Assembly (NCBI GenBank): GCA_937889225.1
Contig: CALAST010000004.1
Span: 27,239 to 91,238, forward strand
DNA: 64,000 bases
Direction: 5' to 3'
Source: an uncultured Lachnobacterium sp.
GTDB lineage: Bacteria; Bacillota; Clostridia; Lachnospirales; Lachnospiraceae
Of the stretch, positions 52,219 to 61,526 are shown in pieces; the stretch's first letter is position 1; each line of letters starts with the position of its first letter. The translations under genes were made by a program, and so were the position numbers. The notes below the pieces were generated by a model. That model was not told the origin of the DNA and ran no database searches. It saw nothing but the letters and a program-made list of their open reading frames with translations.

Positions 52219-52941
52219 ATGCAGCAGGATAAAGTTGAGATATACAATCCAAATTTAAGAGGCAGCCATCCGATTCGGGCAGTTTTATTTGACATGGATG
52301 GACTTGTTTTGGATACAGAAAAGTTATATAGCCGTTTTTGGAGGGAAGCTACGGCATTTTATGGATTTCCGATGACCTATGAGCAGTCATTGGGACTTCG
52401 GAGTTTAAACAGCAAGGCAGGGGAAGCAAAATTAAAATCTTATTTTGGAGATGGAATTGATTTTCAAAAAGTCCATGATAAGAGAATAGAACTGATGGAT
52501 GTGTTTGTAGAGAAAGAAGGAGTAGAGCGAAAGCCTGGAGTAGAGACACTTTTGGAGTATCTGAAAGCACATAATATCAAAACTTCGATTGCCACTTCGT
52601 CTCCATTGGAAAGAGCGAAGAAATACTTAGATTCGGTAGGTCTTGGAAACGCATTTGATGCGGTAGTAAGCGGGAAAATGGTAAAAAACGGAAAGCCGGA
52701 ACCGGATATTTACATCTATGCAGCAGAAAATTTAGGTGTAAAGCCGGAGGAGTGTATGATTTTAGAGGACTCTCCAACCGGAATTATAGCCGGCTATCGT
52801 GCAGGATGCATTCCGGTTATGGTTCCTGACCAAAGCAGGGCGGATGAGGAAATCAAGAAAATGCTCTATGCAGAAGTGGAAGGGCTGGAAAGTGTGATTG
52901 CGTTATTGCAAAGTTGCAGATTTGTGGTATTGAAAGAGTGA
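52219..52941 (+). CDS. HAD-superfamily phosphatase, beta-phosphoglucomutase-like (240 aa)
   Basis: Start ATG 52219 (an in-frame TTG at 52210 is nearer to AAGGA and is an alternative). The HAD motif I is RAVLFDMDGLVLDTEKLY, motif II TSIATSSP, motif III/IV GKPEPDIYIYAAENLGVKPEECMILEDSPTGIIAGYRAGC. A four-helix cap of the beta-PGM type follows motif I. Substrate unknown; sugar phosphates are typical. Monocistronic, preceded by the long composite repeat. Confidence 0.88.
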   Translation: MQQDKVEIYNPNLRGSHPIRAVLFDMDGLVLDTEKLYSRFWREATAFYGFPMTYEQSLGLRSLNSKAGEAKLKSYFGDGIDFQKVHDKRIELMDVFVEKEGVERKPGVETLLEYLKAHNIKTSIATSSPLERAKKYLDSVGLGNAFDAVVSGKMVKNGKPEPDIYIYAAENLGVKPEECMILEDSPTGIIAGYRAGCIPVMVPDQSRADEEIKKMLYAEVEGLESVIALLQSCRFVVLKE

Positions 52942-53013
52942 TGAGATATTGAGTTTTGCAGAAAGCTTTTTATGGATAATGGATAGCATATTATTATGGA
53001 AATGGGAGATATT

Positions 53014-53250
53014 ATGTTAGAAAAATTAAATCATATTTTAAACATAATAATGGGTACAACAGTATGTGTTTTTATTGGGCATAGCATTTATATCTGTTGG
53101 AATTATAAAATACATTCTAAGGTATATCCATATTCAGCACCTTGGTATATAAGTATTTTGGTCTATGGAATCACTACACTTCTTATTTTGCTTGTTGGAG
53201 TTATTTTAAAGTTTGTGATTAAAAAATTTATGAAAAAGAATATAAAATAA
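53014..53250 (+). CDS. Small membrane protein (78 aa)
   Basis: I chose ATG 53014 because GGGAG lies 5 bases upstream (an in-frame ATG at 52996 has none). Two hydrophobic segments (ILNIIMGTTVCVFIGHSIYICW and ISILVYGITTLLILLVGVILKFV) and a very basic end (IKKFMKKNIK). No known family recognised. Confidence 0.65.
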   Translation: MLEKLNHILNIIMGTTVCVFIGHSIYICWNYKIHSKVYPYSAPWYISILVYGITTLLILLVGVILKFVIKKFMKKNIK

Positions 53251-53290
53251 AAAATTACATATTGTAAGTGCGAACATAGCATAAAAGAGA

Positions 53291-53330
53291 AAAAGCGTCG
53301 AGCCCAAAATAACAGAATCGACGCTTTTTA
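53291..53330. terminator. Bidirectional terminator between small membrane protein gene and tldE
   Basis: AAAAGCGTCGA pairs with TCGACGCTTTT around a 16-nt loop, with A and T runs on both sides. Confidence 0.85.
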
Positions 53331-53386
53331 ATTTTATATTTATAGAGTTTTTGTGCTAAGAATGCAAAAAATTGTTTGTTTAAAAC

Positions 53387-54736
53387 TTATTTTCCAGCCA
53401 CTTTAATGCCTTTTACAAGGATAGAAGGAGAACCGCAGCGGAAACTTCCAAATGCACTTGGACGGAATTTTAAGTCTTCTCCAACAGTAGAAATATCTTT
53501 CATAAGCTGTAAGAAGTTGCCGGAAATCGTAAATCCTTTGATTGGAGTACTCTTTTTCCCATTTTCAATCTTAAAACCACCGGAAGAAAGGGAAAAGTCA
53601 CCGGTAATTTCATTTGCTCCTGCATGTATGCCTTCTACGGAAGTTACATAAATGCCGTTTCTTGCTTCTTCCATCAAATCTTCTAAAGTACCCTTTACCG
53701 GATTGATATAGAAGCTGTATGGAGAGATGCCAACAGGAGAAGCATAGGAGGCTTTAGAGGCATTTCCTGTAGTTTTTACACCTGCTTTTGCAGCAGTAGT
53801 GAGATTATGGAGCAAGGTAAGTAATTTTCCGTTTTCTACTACATTTTTTGTATAGGTAGCAGCACCTTCTCCATCAAATGTAGAGGTTACCAAAGCATCT
53901 TTATATACCGGGTCATCCGTAATGGTAATAAGTTTGGAAGCAATCATTTCACCTTCTTTATCCTTTAAGAGAGAAAGCCCTTTTTGTGCAGCTTCTGCTG
54001 AGAAGATGGAAGCATAGGTAGTCAGCAGGTTTGCCATAACTTTATTGGAAAATACAACCGTGTATTCACCGCTGTCAATAGAAGTATAGCCAATTGTTTC
54101 AATCGCATCATTTACCGCTTCTTTTGCTACTTCTTTTTTATCAAATTCTTGTAAAGAGCCAGCTGCAATGTGCATGCCATCATACATTTCTTGTCCGTCG
54201 TTTACAATGGCGATTCCATAGCAATAGTCAAAACAGCCGGAATCTTCTAAATCAAGACCATTAGAATTATATAAAGCCGTCATAAAAGAAGTGCTTCCTG
54301 CATAGCTTTGGGAATTGTTGGCTACACGTTCATCCTGTGCATAAAGTTCCTGTTGCAAATCCAATGCGAAGTCTACGAGCTGGGAAGCAGCAGCGGCAGT
54401 ACGTTCTTTTTTCTCACAGGAAAGATAGGTATCTCCTTGTTTATGAATAAAAGAAGGAGCATCGCTTTCGATGGATTTGGCATTTTCAATTGCACGGATG
54501 ACTAAGGAAAGTGCTTCTTCATCGGTAAGATTTTCGGTAGAAGCATATCCTGTTTTACCATCGATAATACAACGGAAACAAATGCCTGTATTGTTGGCAG
54601 TTGAAAAGCCTTTTACTTCTGTTTGGAAAATTTCAACATTTGTTTCATCGGATTTTGTATAATAAAGTTCGTAATCCGTTACCTCATATTTATCCGCATA
54701 GTTGATAATTGCAGTTTTAAATTCTTGATATGTCAT
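53387..54736 (-). CDS. tldE: TldE/PmbA-type metallopeptidase subunit
   Basis: A 449-aa protein of the TldD/PmbA family. It lacks the HExxxH zinc motif that its upstream partner has, as TldE/PmbA does. The glycine-rich C-terminal region (GISPYSFYINPVKGTLEDLMEEARNGIYVTSVEGIHAGANEITGDFSLSSGGFKIENGKKSTPIKGFTISGNF) is typical. TldD and TldE form a heterodimer that degrades unfolded peptides and matures some modified peptides. It is downstream of tldD with 109 bp between, in which a repeat copy lies. Confidence 0.88.
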   Translation of the reverse strand: MTYQEFKTAIINYADKYEVTDYELYYTKSDETNVEIFQTEVKGFSTANNTGICFRCIIDGKTGYASTENLTDEEALSLVIRAIENAKSIESDAPSFIHKQGDTYLSCEKKERTAAAASQLVDFALDLQQELYAQDERVANNSQSYAGSTSFMTALYNSNGLDLEDSGCFDYCYGIAIVNDGQEMYDGMHIAAGSLQEFDKKEVAKEAVNDAIETIGYTSIDSGEYTVVFSNKVMANLLTTYASIFSAEAAQKGLSLLKDKEGEMIASKLITITDDPVYKDALVTSTFDGEGAATYTKNVVENGKLLTLLHNLTTAAKAGVKTTGNASKASYASPVGISPYSFYINPVKGTLEDLMEEARNGIYVTSVEGIHAGANEITGDFSLSSGGFKIENGKKSTPIKGFTISGNFLQLMKDISTVGEDLKFRPSAFGSFRCGSPSILVKGIKVAGK

Positions 54737-54770
54737 ATTTTTTACCTCATATAAATTTACTTGATTCGGG

Positions 54771-54842
54771 TCAAGCGGATATTCGCAATCCGCATTCGCT
54801 ACTTGCTCATAACCGAATAGCTACTATTGTAGCTATTCGGTT
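54771..54842 (-). repeat. Intergenic palindromic repeat (minus strand), upstream of tldE
   Basis: Full copy in reverse orientation: hairpin 1 AACCGAATAGCTAC.../...GTAGCTATTCGGTT and hairpin 2 GCGGATTGCGAATATCCGC (54775-54793). Like the others it points towards the downstream gene, here tldE on the minus strand, 35 bp away. Confidence 0.8.
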
Positions 54843-54845
54843 AAA

Positions 54846-56225
54846 TTAGCGTCCGCCAACCGTAATAGAAGATACACGGATAAGCGGCTGACCTACGTCC
54901 GTAGGGATACTTCCGGAAGAAGCACCACACATACCCTGTGCACGGTCTAAATCTGTACCAACCATGTCGATATCCATAAGAATGTCCGTACCTTTTCCAA
55001 TAAGGCTTGCACCACGAACAGGCTCGCAAATTTGTCCATTGCGGATAATATATCCTTCATTTACTGCAAAATTGAATTGTCCGGTAACCGGATTTACAGA
55101 ACCGCCACCCATGGATTTTGCATACAGACCATATTCAATAGAAGCGATAATATCTTCGTTTTTATCATTGCCCGGTGCAATAAAGGTATTTGTCATACGA
55201 GACGTAGGCTCATAAAGGTAACTTTGTCTGCGACAGTTTCCGGTAGGAGCCATATTCATACGGCGACCATTTAATTTGTCTACCATATAAGATTTTAAGA
55301 TACCATTTTCAATGAGTACATTTTTCTGTCCCAGTGTGCCTTCATCATCAATATTAATGGAGCCCCATGCATTTGGAATGGAGCCATCGTCAATAGCAGT
55401 CACTTTTTCATTTGCAATCTGTTGTCCCATTTTTCCTGCAAATACGGATTGTCCCAATGCAACGCTTGACGCTTCTAAAGAATGTCCGCAGGCTTCATGG
55501 AAAATTACACCACCAAAACCGTTTTCGATGGCAACCGGCATTTTTCCGGCAGGAATATAACCAGCATTAATCATAACCATAGCCTGTTTTGCTGCTTTTG
55601 TCCCAATTTCTTTTGGATTATGTAAATCAAAGAATTCCAATCCCATACGTCCACCCGGACTGCAAGAGCCTGTCTGATTTTCTCCGTTTTTGCTTGCAAT
55701 GGCACTAACTGCCATACGAGTGCGAATCTGTCTGTCTTGTGCAAAAAGCCCTTCGCTGGTAGCAATTAAAATATTGTGGTCCACATCTAAAATGGTACCC
55801 GTAACCTGTGAAATATCGGTGTGATAGTTTTTGGCAGCATCGCAGGCTTCTTTTAATAAATCTATTTTATAAGCATTTTCCACAGAAGCAGGAACGATTT
55901 TAATTGGATGGATGTCACCAAAGAGACGTTCTCTTAATGTGATGGTTTCCATTTCCCTTGTTCCGTTTAAAGCTGCTGCTACTTTTTCGGCACAATTTAA
56001 AATCGCTTCCGGGAGCAGAGAAGAAGTAGAGCCGGAAACACAGCGTGTTCCCTTAAAGATACGAATGCCTACGCCGGAAATAACGGAATCAGCAATTTTA
56101 TCCACTTTTGAAGAAACGACATTAATGTTTTTCCTTTTGGTGTACTCAGCAAAAACCTCAGCATAGTCTGCACCTGTAGCAGATGCTTTCCATAAGGCTT
56201 CTTTTAATAAACTTTGTGATAACAT
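54846..56225 (-). CDS. tldD: TldD-type zinc metallopeptidase
   Basis: A 459-aa protein with zinc-binding motif HEACGHSLEA (HExxxH) and the downstream GSINIDDEGT and ...GMCGASSGSIPTDVGQPLIRVSSITVGG. It is the catalytic partner of TldE encoded next. Ribosome binding site GGGAGG precedes the ATG. It lies divergently from the hydrogenase operon. Confidence 0.92.
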   Translation of the reverse strand: MLSQSLLKEALWKASATGADYAEVFAEYTKRKNINVVSSKVDKIADSVISGVGIRIFKGTRCVSGSTSSLLPEAILNCAEKVAAALNGTREMETITLRERLFGDIHPIKIVPASVENAYKIDLLKEACDAAKNYHTDISQVTGTILDVDHNILIATSEGLFAQDRQIRTRMAVSAIASKNGENQTGSCSPGGRMGLEFFDLHNPKEIGTKAAKQAMVMINAGYIPAGKMPVAIENGFGGVIFHEACGHSLEASSVALGQSVFAGKMGQQIANEKVTAIDDGSIPNAWGSINIDDEGTLGQKNVLIENGILKSYMVDKLNGRRMNMAPTGNCRRQSYLYEPTSRMTNTFIAPGNDKNEDIIASIEYGLYAKSMGGGSVNPVTGQFNFAVNEGYIIRNGQICEPVRGASLIGKGTDILMDIDMVGTDLDRAQGMCGASSGSIPTDVGQPLIRVSSITVGGR

Positions 56226-56538
56226 ATATAACCTCCCAAATAACTGATAGTTTAAGGATATTCGATTATGAAAGGTTCGTCAATGAGGAAATACTACCGA
56301 ATCAGGTATTTTAGAAAATTTTAAGTATAATTTGTATAAAATGCATAAATTTAATTCTATGGTTTTCATTTTATTGTAAAAGTGTTATAATAAATAATAC
56401 GATGATTTTACAAGCTTTGGATATTGTTTTTATTTCATTATAGAAGATATCAAGGAGTTGTGGTAAATGCAGATAAATTTATGATTGTTAAAAACAATAT
56501 GCAGGAGTTTGGCAAAAATATTTAAGGGGGAAACAGGT
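56226..56538. other. Divergent tldD-hydrogenase intergenic region
   Basis: 310 bp, AT-rich. It contains the hydrogenase promoter (56363-56391) and a faint, degenerate remnant of the dispersed repeat (GATATTCGATTATGAAAGG near 56259). No small gene is convincing. Confidence 0.4.
56363..56391 (+). promoter_or_regulatory. Candidate promoter of the hydrogenase operon
   Basis: TTTTCA, 17-bp spacer, perfect TATAAT (56386-56391). About 150 bases of leader follow before the first gene. Confidence 0.6.
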
Positions 56539-57027
56539 ATGGGTCATATTAGCGAAGTGGGAAAGAAAACGATTTGCGAAATCTGTGACAGATATGCAGA
56601 TGAAAAAACTCCACTTATGATGATTTTAAGTGACATTCAAAATGAATATGGATATATTCCTTTGGATGTACAGCAGATTGTATCTGAAAAAACAGGTATT
56701 TCCGTGGCAGAAATTTATGGAGTTGTTACTTTTTATTCATTTTTCTCTTTAGAGCCAAAGGGAAAATATGTCATTGGTTGCTGCATGGGAACGGCTTGTT
56801 ATGTAAAAGGAGCACAGCAGATTATTGACAAATTCTCAGAATTACTGGGAATTGCTCCGGGCGAGACATCAAAAGACGGTTTATTTACGATTGATGCATT
56901 GCGTTGTATTGGTGCTTGTGGTATCGCACCGGCAGTAACCATCAATGGAAAGGTATATCCGAAATTGACTGTTGATAAGGTGGCTCCTATTATCGAAGAA
57001 TATCGAGCTATGGAGGGGCAGAATTAA
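56539..57027 (+). CDS. hydC: Hydrogenase NuoE-like subunit (HydC/HndA)
   Basis: ATG 56539 after AAGGGGGAAA. A 162-aa thioredoxin-fold protein with a [2Fe-2S] site: CCMGTAC and CIGACGIAP supply four Cys in the order of NuoE. N-terminal helical bundle LMMILSDIQNEYGYIPLDVQQIVSEKTGI. It passes electrons in the NAD-dependent or electron-bifurcating hydrogenase complex. Its stop overlaps the hydB start by one base. Confidence 0.92.
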   Translation: MGHISEVGKKTICEICDRYADEKTPLMMILSDIQNEYGYIPLDVQQIVSEKTGISVAEIYGVVTFYSFFSLEPKGKYVIGCCMGTACYVKGAQQIIDKFSELLGIAPGETSKDGLFTIDALRCIGACGIAPAVTINGKVYPKLTVDKVAPIIEEYRAMEGQN

Positions 57028-58907
57028 TGAAGACATTTGATGAATTAAGTGCAAAGATTTGCAGTTGTGAAGAAGTATTAAGCCAAAAAATTGATGGTTC
57101 AAATGGAAAACGTGCTATTTTATTATGTGGCGGTACAGGTTGTATTTCATCAAACTCTCTTGGAATCAAAGATAAATTCCAGCAGTTGATTGATGAGAAA
57201 AATATGGGAGACAAAGTAACGGTAAACATCGTAGGATGTTTTGGGTTCTGCTCACAAGGACCATTTGTTAAGATTTTCCCAGAAGATACATTGTATCGTT
57301 TAGTACATATGGAAGATGTAGAAGAAATCTTTGAAAAAGATATTATGGGTGGAGAAGTTGTAGAACGACTTCTTTACGTTGACCCTGCTACACAGGAACG
57401 AGTAAGAAAACAGGAAGATATTAACTTCTACAAAAAACAAAAAAGAATTGCATTGCATGGCTGTGGCGTTATCAATCCTGAGAATATCGAGGAAGCTATG
57501 GGGAAAGGTGCGTTTGTGGGATTAAAACGTGCATTATCCATGACACAGCAGGAAGTTATTGACGAAATGCTGGCATCCGGTCTTCGTGGTCGAGGAGGCG
57601 GTGGTTTTCCGGCAGGACGTAAATGGTCCTTTGCGTATGCAAGTAAGGCTGATCAAAAATATGTGGTATGTAATGGTGATGAAGGTGACCCGGGTGCATT
57701 TATGGACCGTTCCATTTTGGAAGGTAATCCATTTGCCGTAATCGAAGGTATGATGATTGCAGGTTATGCAATTGGTGCAACAGAAGGTTATTTCTATGTA
57801 CGTGCAGAATATCCAATCGCGGTAAATCGTTTACGCAATGCAATTAAGCAGATGAACGAAATGGGTATTTTAGGTGAAAATATTATGGGCTCCGGATTTA
57901 GCTTCCAAGCACATATTCGTTTAGGTGCAGGGGCATTTGTATGTGGAGAAGAAACAGCATTGCTTAACTCTATCGAAGGTAAGAGAGGTATGCCTCGTCC
58001 ACGTCCGCCATTCCCGGCAGTAAAAGGTTTATGGGATAAACCTACTATTGTAAATAACGTAGAAACACTTGCGTGTGTTCCATATATTTTACGTGAAGGT
58101 GCAGCTACATTTGCAGCTTGCGGTACGGAAAAATCCAAAGGTACAAAAGTATTCGCATTAGGCGGAAAGGTAAATAACGTTGGGCTTGTGGAAGTCCCAA
58201 TGGGTACAACCTTAAGAGAACTTATTTATGATATTGGTGGCGGTATTCCAAATGGAAAAGCATTTAAGGCAATTCAGACAGGCGGTCCGTCCGGTGGATG
58301 TTTAACAGCAGAACACCTTGATGAGCCGATTGATTTTGATAACTTAGTTGCAAAAGGCTCTATGATGGGTTCCGGTGGAGCTATCGTTATGGACGAAGAT
58401 AACTGTATGGTTGACGTAGCAAAATTCTATATGGAATTTATTTGCGATGAATCTTGCGGTAAATGTTCTCCATGCCGTATTGGTACAAAGAGAATGCTTG
58501 AGATTTTAACACGCATTACCGAAGGCAAGGGCACGATGCAGGATTTAGAAGAATTGGAAGAATTAGGAAGTGCAGTTCGAACCAATTCCCTATGTGCATT
58601 GGGACAGACTGCTGCAAACCCAATTATCTCTACATTGAACAATTTCAGAGATGAATACCTTGCTCATATCGTGGATAAGAAATGTCCGGCTAAGATTTGT
58701 AAGAAGTTAATGAGATATACAATTGTTCAGGATAAATGTTTTGGCTGCGGCATGTGTGCGAAAGCTTGTCCGGCAGAAGCAATTGAAAAGACCGATTATA
58801 TTGCACCGGGTAAGAAGCTGCCTGCATTGCAGATTGACCCTGCAAAGTGTGTAAAATGCGGTGCTTGTATGGAACGTTGTAAATTCAAAGCAATTGAAAA
58901 GCAATAA
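57027..58907 (+). CDS. hydB: Hydrogenase NuoF-like flavoprotein subunit (HydB/HndC)
   Basis: A 626-aa protein. N-terminal [2Fe-2S] thioredoxin-like domain (CGGTGCISS...CFGFC), then the FMN/NADH domain (GLRGRGGGGFPAGRKW, CNGDEGDPGAFMDR, GAGAYV-type GAGAFVCGEETAL), [4Fe-4S] site CGKCSPCRIG, and C-terminal two-cluster ferredoxin (CFGCGMCAKACP, CVKCGACMERC). This subunit binds NAD(H) and is the bifurcation site in complexes of Thermotoga and Acetobacterium type. It follows hydC with a 1-base overlap and precedes hydA by 16 bases. Confidence 0.95.
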   Translation: MKTFDELSAKICSCEEVLSQKIDGSNGKRAILLCGGTGCISSNSLGIKDKFQQLIDEKNMGDKVTVNIVGCFGFCSQGPFVKIFPEDTLYRLVHMEDVEEIFEKDIMGGEVVERLLYVDPATQERVRKQEDINFYKKQKRIALHGCGVINPENIEEAMGKGAFVGLKRALSMTQQEVIDEMLASGLRGRGGGGFPAGRKWSFAYASKADQKYVVCNGDEGDPGAFMDRSILEGNPFAVIEGMMIAGYAIGATEGYFYVRAEYPIAVNRLRNAIKQMNEMGILGENIMGSGFSFQAHIRLGAGAFVCGEETALLNSIEGKRGMPRPRPPFPAVKGLWDKPTIVNNVETLACVPYILREGAATFAACGTEKSKGTKVFALGGKVNNVGLVEVPMGTTLRELIYDIGGGIPNGKAFKAIQTGGPSGGCLTAEHLDEPIDFDNLVAKGSMMGSGGAIVMDEDNCMVDVAKFYMEFICDESCGKCSPCRIGTKRMLEILTRITEGKGTMQDLEELEELGSAVRTNSLCALGQTAANPIISTLNNFRDEYLAHIVDKKCPAKICKKLMRYTIVQDKCFGCGMCAKACPAEAIEKTDYIAPGKKLPALQIDPAKCVKCGACMERCKFKAIEKQ

Positions 58908-58923
58908 TTAGGAGGACAATCAA

Positions 58924-60687
58924 ATGGCTAAAGTAAATATTAAAATTGAAGGTGTCTCCTATCAGGTTGAAGAAAATTTGACCATTTTAGAAGCTGCAAA
59001 GGCTTGCGGATACGAGATTCCATCGCTTTGTGCGTTTAATCACGGTGAATGTTCCAATGGTTCTTGCCGTGTATGTTTAGTAGAAGTAACTGGAGCAAGA
59101 GGTCTTGTGGCATCATGTGTATATCCGGTAAATGAAGGTATGGATATTCACATTTCCACACCGCGTGCAACAGAGGCACGTCGTGCATCCGTAGAACTGT
59201 TACTTTCCAATCACAACCAAAATTGTCAGCAATGTGACAAAAATGGTCAATGTGAGCTTTTGCATGTAGCATCTGTTACGGGAGCTCGTGAAAATCGCTA
59301 TAAAGGAGTAAAGACACCGACTACTATAGATGAAATCACACCATCCATCGTGCGTGATACATCCAAATGTATTTTATGCGGACGTTGTGTGGCAAGATGC
59401 CAGAATGCACATGGATTAAGTATTCTTGGATTTGAAAACCGTGGATTTGCAACGGTTGTTGGACCGGCAGGAAACCGTTCTTTTGCAGATTCCCCATGTA
59501 TCCTTTGCGGTCAATGCGTAAGTGTTTGTCCAACAGGTGCATTAATGGAAAAATCCGAAATTGGAAAAGTCGATGCCGCTATGAAAGCAGGAAAACATGT
59601 GGTAGTACAGACCGCACCGGCTGTACGTGCAGCACTTGGCGAAGAATTTGGCTTACCAATAGGCACACCGGTAACAGGAAAAATGGTTGCGGCATTAAAA
59701 CGTCTTGGTTTTAACAAAGTATATGACACAAACTTTGCAGCAGACCTTACGATTATGGAAGAAGGAACGGAGCTTCTTGGAAGAATCAAAAATGGCGGCG
59801 TATTGCCAATGATTACCTCTTGTTCACCGGGATGGATTAACTATGCAGAATATAATTATGGTGATTTGTTAGACCATTTATCTTCCTGCAAGTCTCCACA
59901 TCAGATGCAGGGTGCGATTATTAAATCTTACTATGCACAGAAAAATGGAATTGACCCGAAAGATATCTTTGTTGTATCTATCATGCCATGTACCGCTAAG
60001 AAAGATGAAAAAGAACGCAAGCAAATGCAGGTGGACGGAATCAAAGACGTAGATGCAGTACTCACCACACGTGAACTTGCACGTATGATTAAACGTGCCG
60101 GTATTCTGTTCAATCGTCTTCCAGATGAAGAATTTGACCAGGATTTGATGGGCGAATATACAGGTGCAGGCGTTATTTTTGGTGTGACCGGTGGTGTAAT
60201 GGAAGCAGCACTTCGTACCGTATACTTTGTATTGACAGGGAAAGAGCATGAAGCAATTAAATTTGAAGAAGTGCGTGGCTTTGAAGGTATTCGTGAAGCA
60301 TCGATTACTATCAATGAAATGACAGTAAATGTAGCGATTGCACACGGCATGAAAAATGCAAAAGTATTGCTTGATGATATTCGTGCAGGCAAATCCAAAT
60401 ATCACTTCATTGAAATTATGGGATGTCCGGGCGGATGTATCGCAGGTGGCGGACAGCCATATGTAAGACCTTGCTTCTTGCCAAATGAAAGTGATGATAT
60501 TTTAGATACCTACAAAGAAAAGAGAGCAAAAGCGTTGTATACGGAAGATGAAAGACAGGTACTTCGCCAGTCTCATAAGAATGCTCAGGTACAGGCACTT
60601 TATGATGAATTTTTAGGTGAACCGAATTCGCATAAAGCACATGAATTGTTACATACAACATATTCTGCGAGAGTTGGGTTTAATTAA
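58924..60687 (+). CDS. hydA: [FeFe]-hydrogenase catalytic subunit HydA
   Basis: 587 aa. N-terminal [2Fe-2S] (CNHGECSNGSCRVCLVEV), His-Cys [4Fe-4S] loop (HNQNCQQCDKNGQC), two [4Fe-4S] (CILCGRCVARC, CILCGQCVSVCP), and the H-cluster domain with L1 TSCSPGWINY, L2 MPCTAKKDEKER and L3 EIMGCPGGCIAGGGQP. It makes or consumes H2; with HydB and HydC it forms a trimer using NADH and probably ferredoxin. AGGAGG precedes the ATG. The maturase gene hydE is 2.1 kb downstream. Confidence 0.96.
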   Translation: MAKVNIKIEGVSYQVEENLTILEAAKACGYEIPSLCAFNHGECSNGSCRVCLVEVTGARGLVASCVYPVNEGMDIHISTPRATEARRASVELLLSNHNQNCQQCDKNGQCELLHVASVTGARENRYKGVKTPTTIDEITPSIVRDTSKCILCGRCVARCQNAHGLSILGFENRGFATVVGPAGNRSFADSPCILCGQCVSVCPTGALMEKSEIGKVDAAMKAGKHVVVQTAPAVRAALGEEFGLPIGTPVTGKMVAALKRLGFNKVYDTNFAADLTIMEEGTELLGRIKNGGVLPMITSCSPGWINYAEYNYGDLLDHLSSCKSPHQMQGAIIKSYYAQKNGIDPKDIFVVSIMPCTAKKDEKERKQMQVDGIKDVDAVLTTRELARMIKRAGILFNRLPDEEFDQDLMGEYTGAGVIFGVTGGVMEAALRTVYFVLTGKEHEAIKFEEVRGFEGIREASITINEMTVNVAIAHGMKNAKVLLDDIRAGKSKYHFIEIMGCPGGCIAGGGQPYVRPCFLPNESDDILDTYKEKRAKALYTEDERQVLRQSHKNAQVQALYDEFLGEPNSHKAHELLHTTYSARVGFN

Positions 60688-60730
60688 GTGTATAAAGTGT
60701 TATTGTACAGAGGTTAGCTTGCAACAAACA

Positions 60731-60779
60731 AACCGATGGTGTAGACGTATTTTCGTCAAAACCATCGGTTATTTTTTTA
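60731..60779 (+). terminator. Hydrogenase operon terminator
   Basis: AACCGATGGT pairs with ACCATCGGTT, followed by ATTTTTTT. Confidence 0.85.
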
Positions 60780-60815
60780 TAGATATAGTGTCAAACGTTC
60801 TCCATATAAAATTTT

Positions 60816-61229
60816 TTACACTACCTTTTCTATAATGGTAAGCATTTCTCTAGGTGTTACAATATAAGGTTTAATTGGAAAGTGCTTGATATTTCCTGTA
60901 ATTAAAAATGCGTCATTCGTTTTTCTTTGTTCCATAACAATTTCATAAAATACAGCATCTTTAGGGTCTGGTAATTTTATATCAAGTGTTTCTGCATCTA
61001 CAAAAATTCCACGTTTTAGTAAACCATCTATAATGGTATCTATTTTATCTTTTTCAAAGTGAAATTTTGGGCGACTAAGTACAGCTCTATATTCTTTTAA
61101 TATTTCCATATTAAGTAATGGAATAATATCTCCAACAAATGTATGTTCTAAGATATATCCGGGTACAGAGTTGTAACGAAGCATAGCAGAAACTAAGACA
61201 TTTGTATCGATTACTGCATAATATTTCAT
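60816..61229 (-). CDS. PIN-domain toxin (137 aa)
   Basis: The sequence begins YYAVIDTNVLVSAML, with Asp in DTN as the first metal ligand, then EILKEYRAVLSRPKF, DPKDAVFYEI and a final acidic site near AFLITGNIKHF. This is the COG1569/PIN_3 type of single-domain RNase. It starts directly at the stop of the antitoxin gene (no gap), so the pair is co-translated. Confidence 0.9.
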   Translation of the reverse strand: MKYYAVIDTNVLVSAMLRYNSVPGYILEHTFVGDIIPLLNMEILKEYRAVLSRPKFHFEKDKIDTIIDGLLKRGIFVDAETLDIKLPDPKDAVFYEIVMEQRKTNDAFLITGNIKHFPIKPYIVTPREMLTIIEKVV

Positions 61230-61526
61230 TTAATAAACCTCTTTTCTGGTGGCACAAATCTCGGCATTGATTTCATCTAAAGTCATTTCCGAAATACCAT
61301 TCATTTCAGCACTTCTACTTATTTCACGCATAGCGTTGATTGCTGCTTCAGCTTGATAAGTCTCTTTTTTTAAAGTCATTTTAAATGGAATTCCTTCTTC
61401 TTGTACGGAACGTGTAAGAAATATACGAATAGCACTAGGTAAATCTAATCCAAGTTTTTCATATAATTCTGTTGCTTCCATTTTTAATTTCTCATCTACA
61501 CGTAATTGAATTAATGAACTTGCCAT
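61230..61526 (-). CDS. RelB/DinJ-type antitoxin (98 aa)
   Basis: The start MASSLIQLRVDEKLKMEATELYEKLGLDLPSAIRIFLTRSVQEEGIPF is a ribbon-helix-helix of the RelB/DinJ family. The C-terminal part is a helical toxin-binding region. AGGAGG precedes the ATG. RelB/DinJ proteins usually pair with RelE/YafQ toxins, whereas here the partner is a PIN RNase. It should repress its own promoter. Confidence 0.9.
   Translation of the reverse strand: MASSLIQLRVDEKLKMEATELYEKLGLDLPSAIRIFLTRSVQEEGIPFKMTLKKETYQAEAAINAMREISRSAEMNGISEMTLDEINAEICATRKEVY

Noticed and set aside
59878..60405. Long antisense ORFs opposite hydA and other genes
   Set aside because: They are shadows of a strongly coding opposite frame, with Phe/Cys/His-rich composition and no domains.
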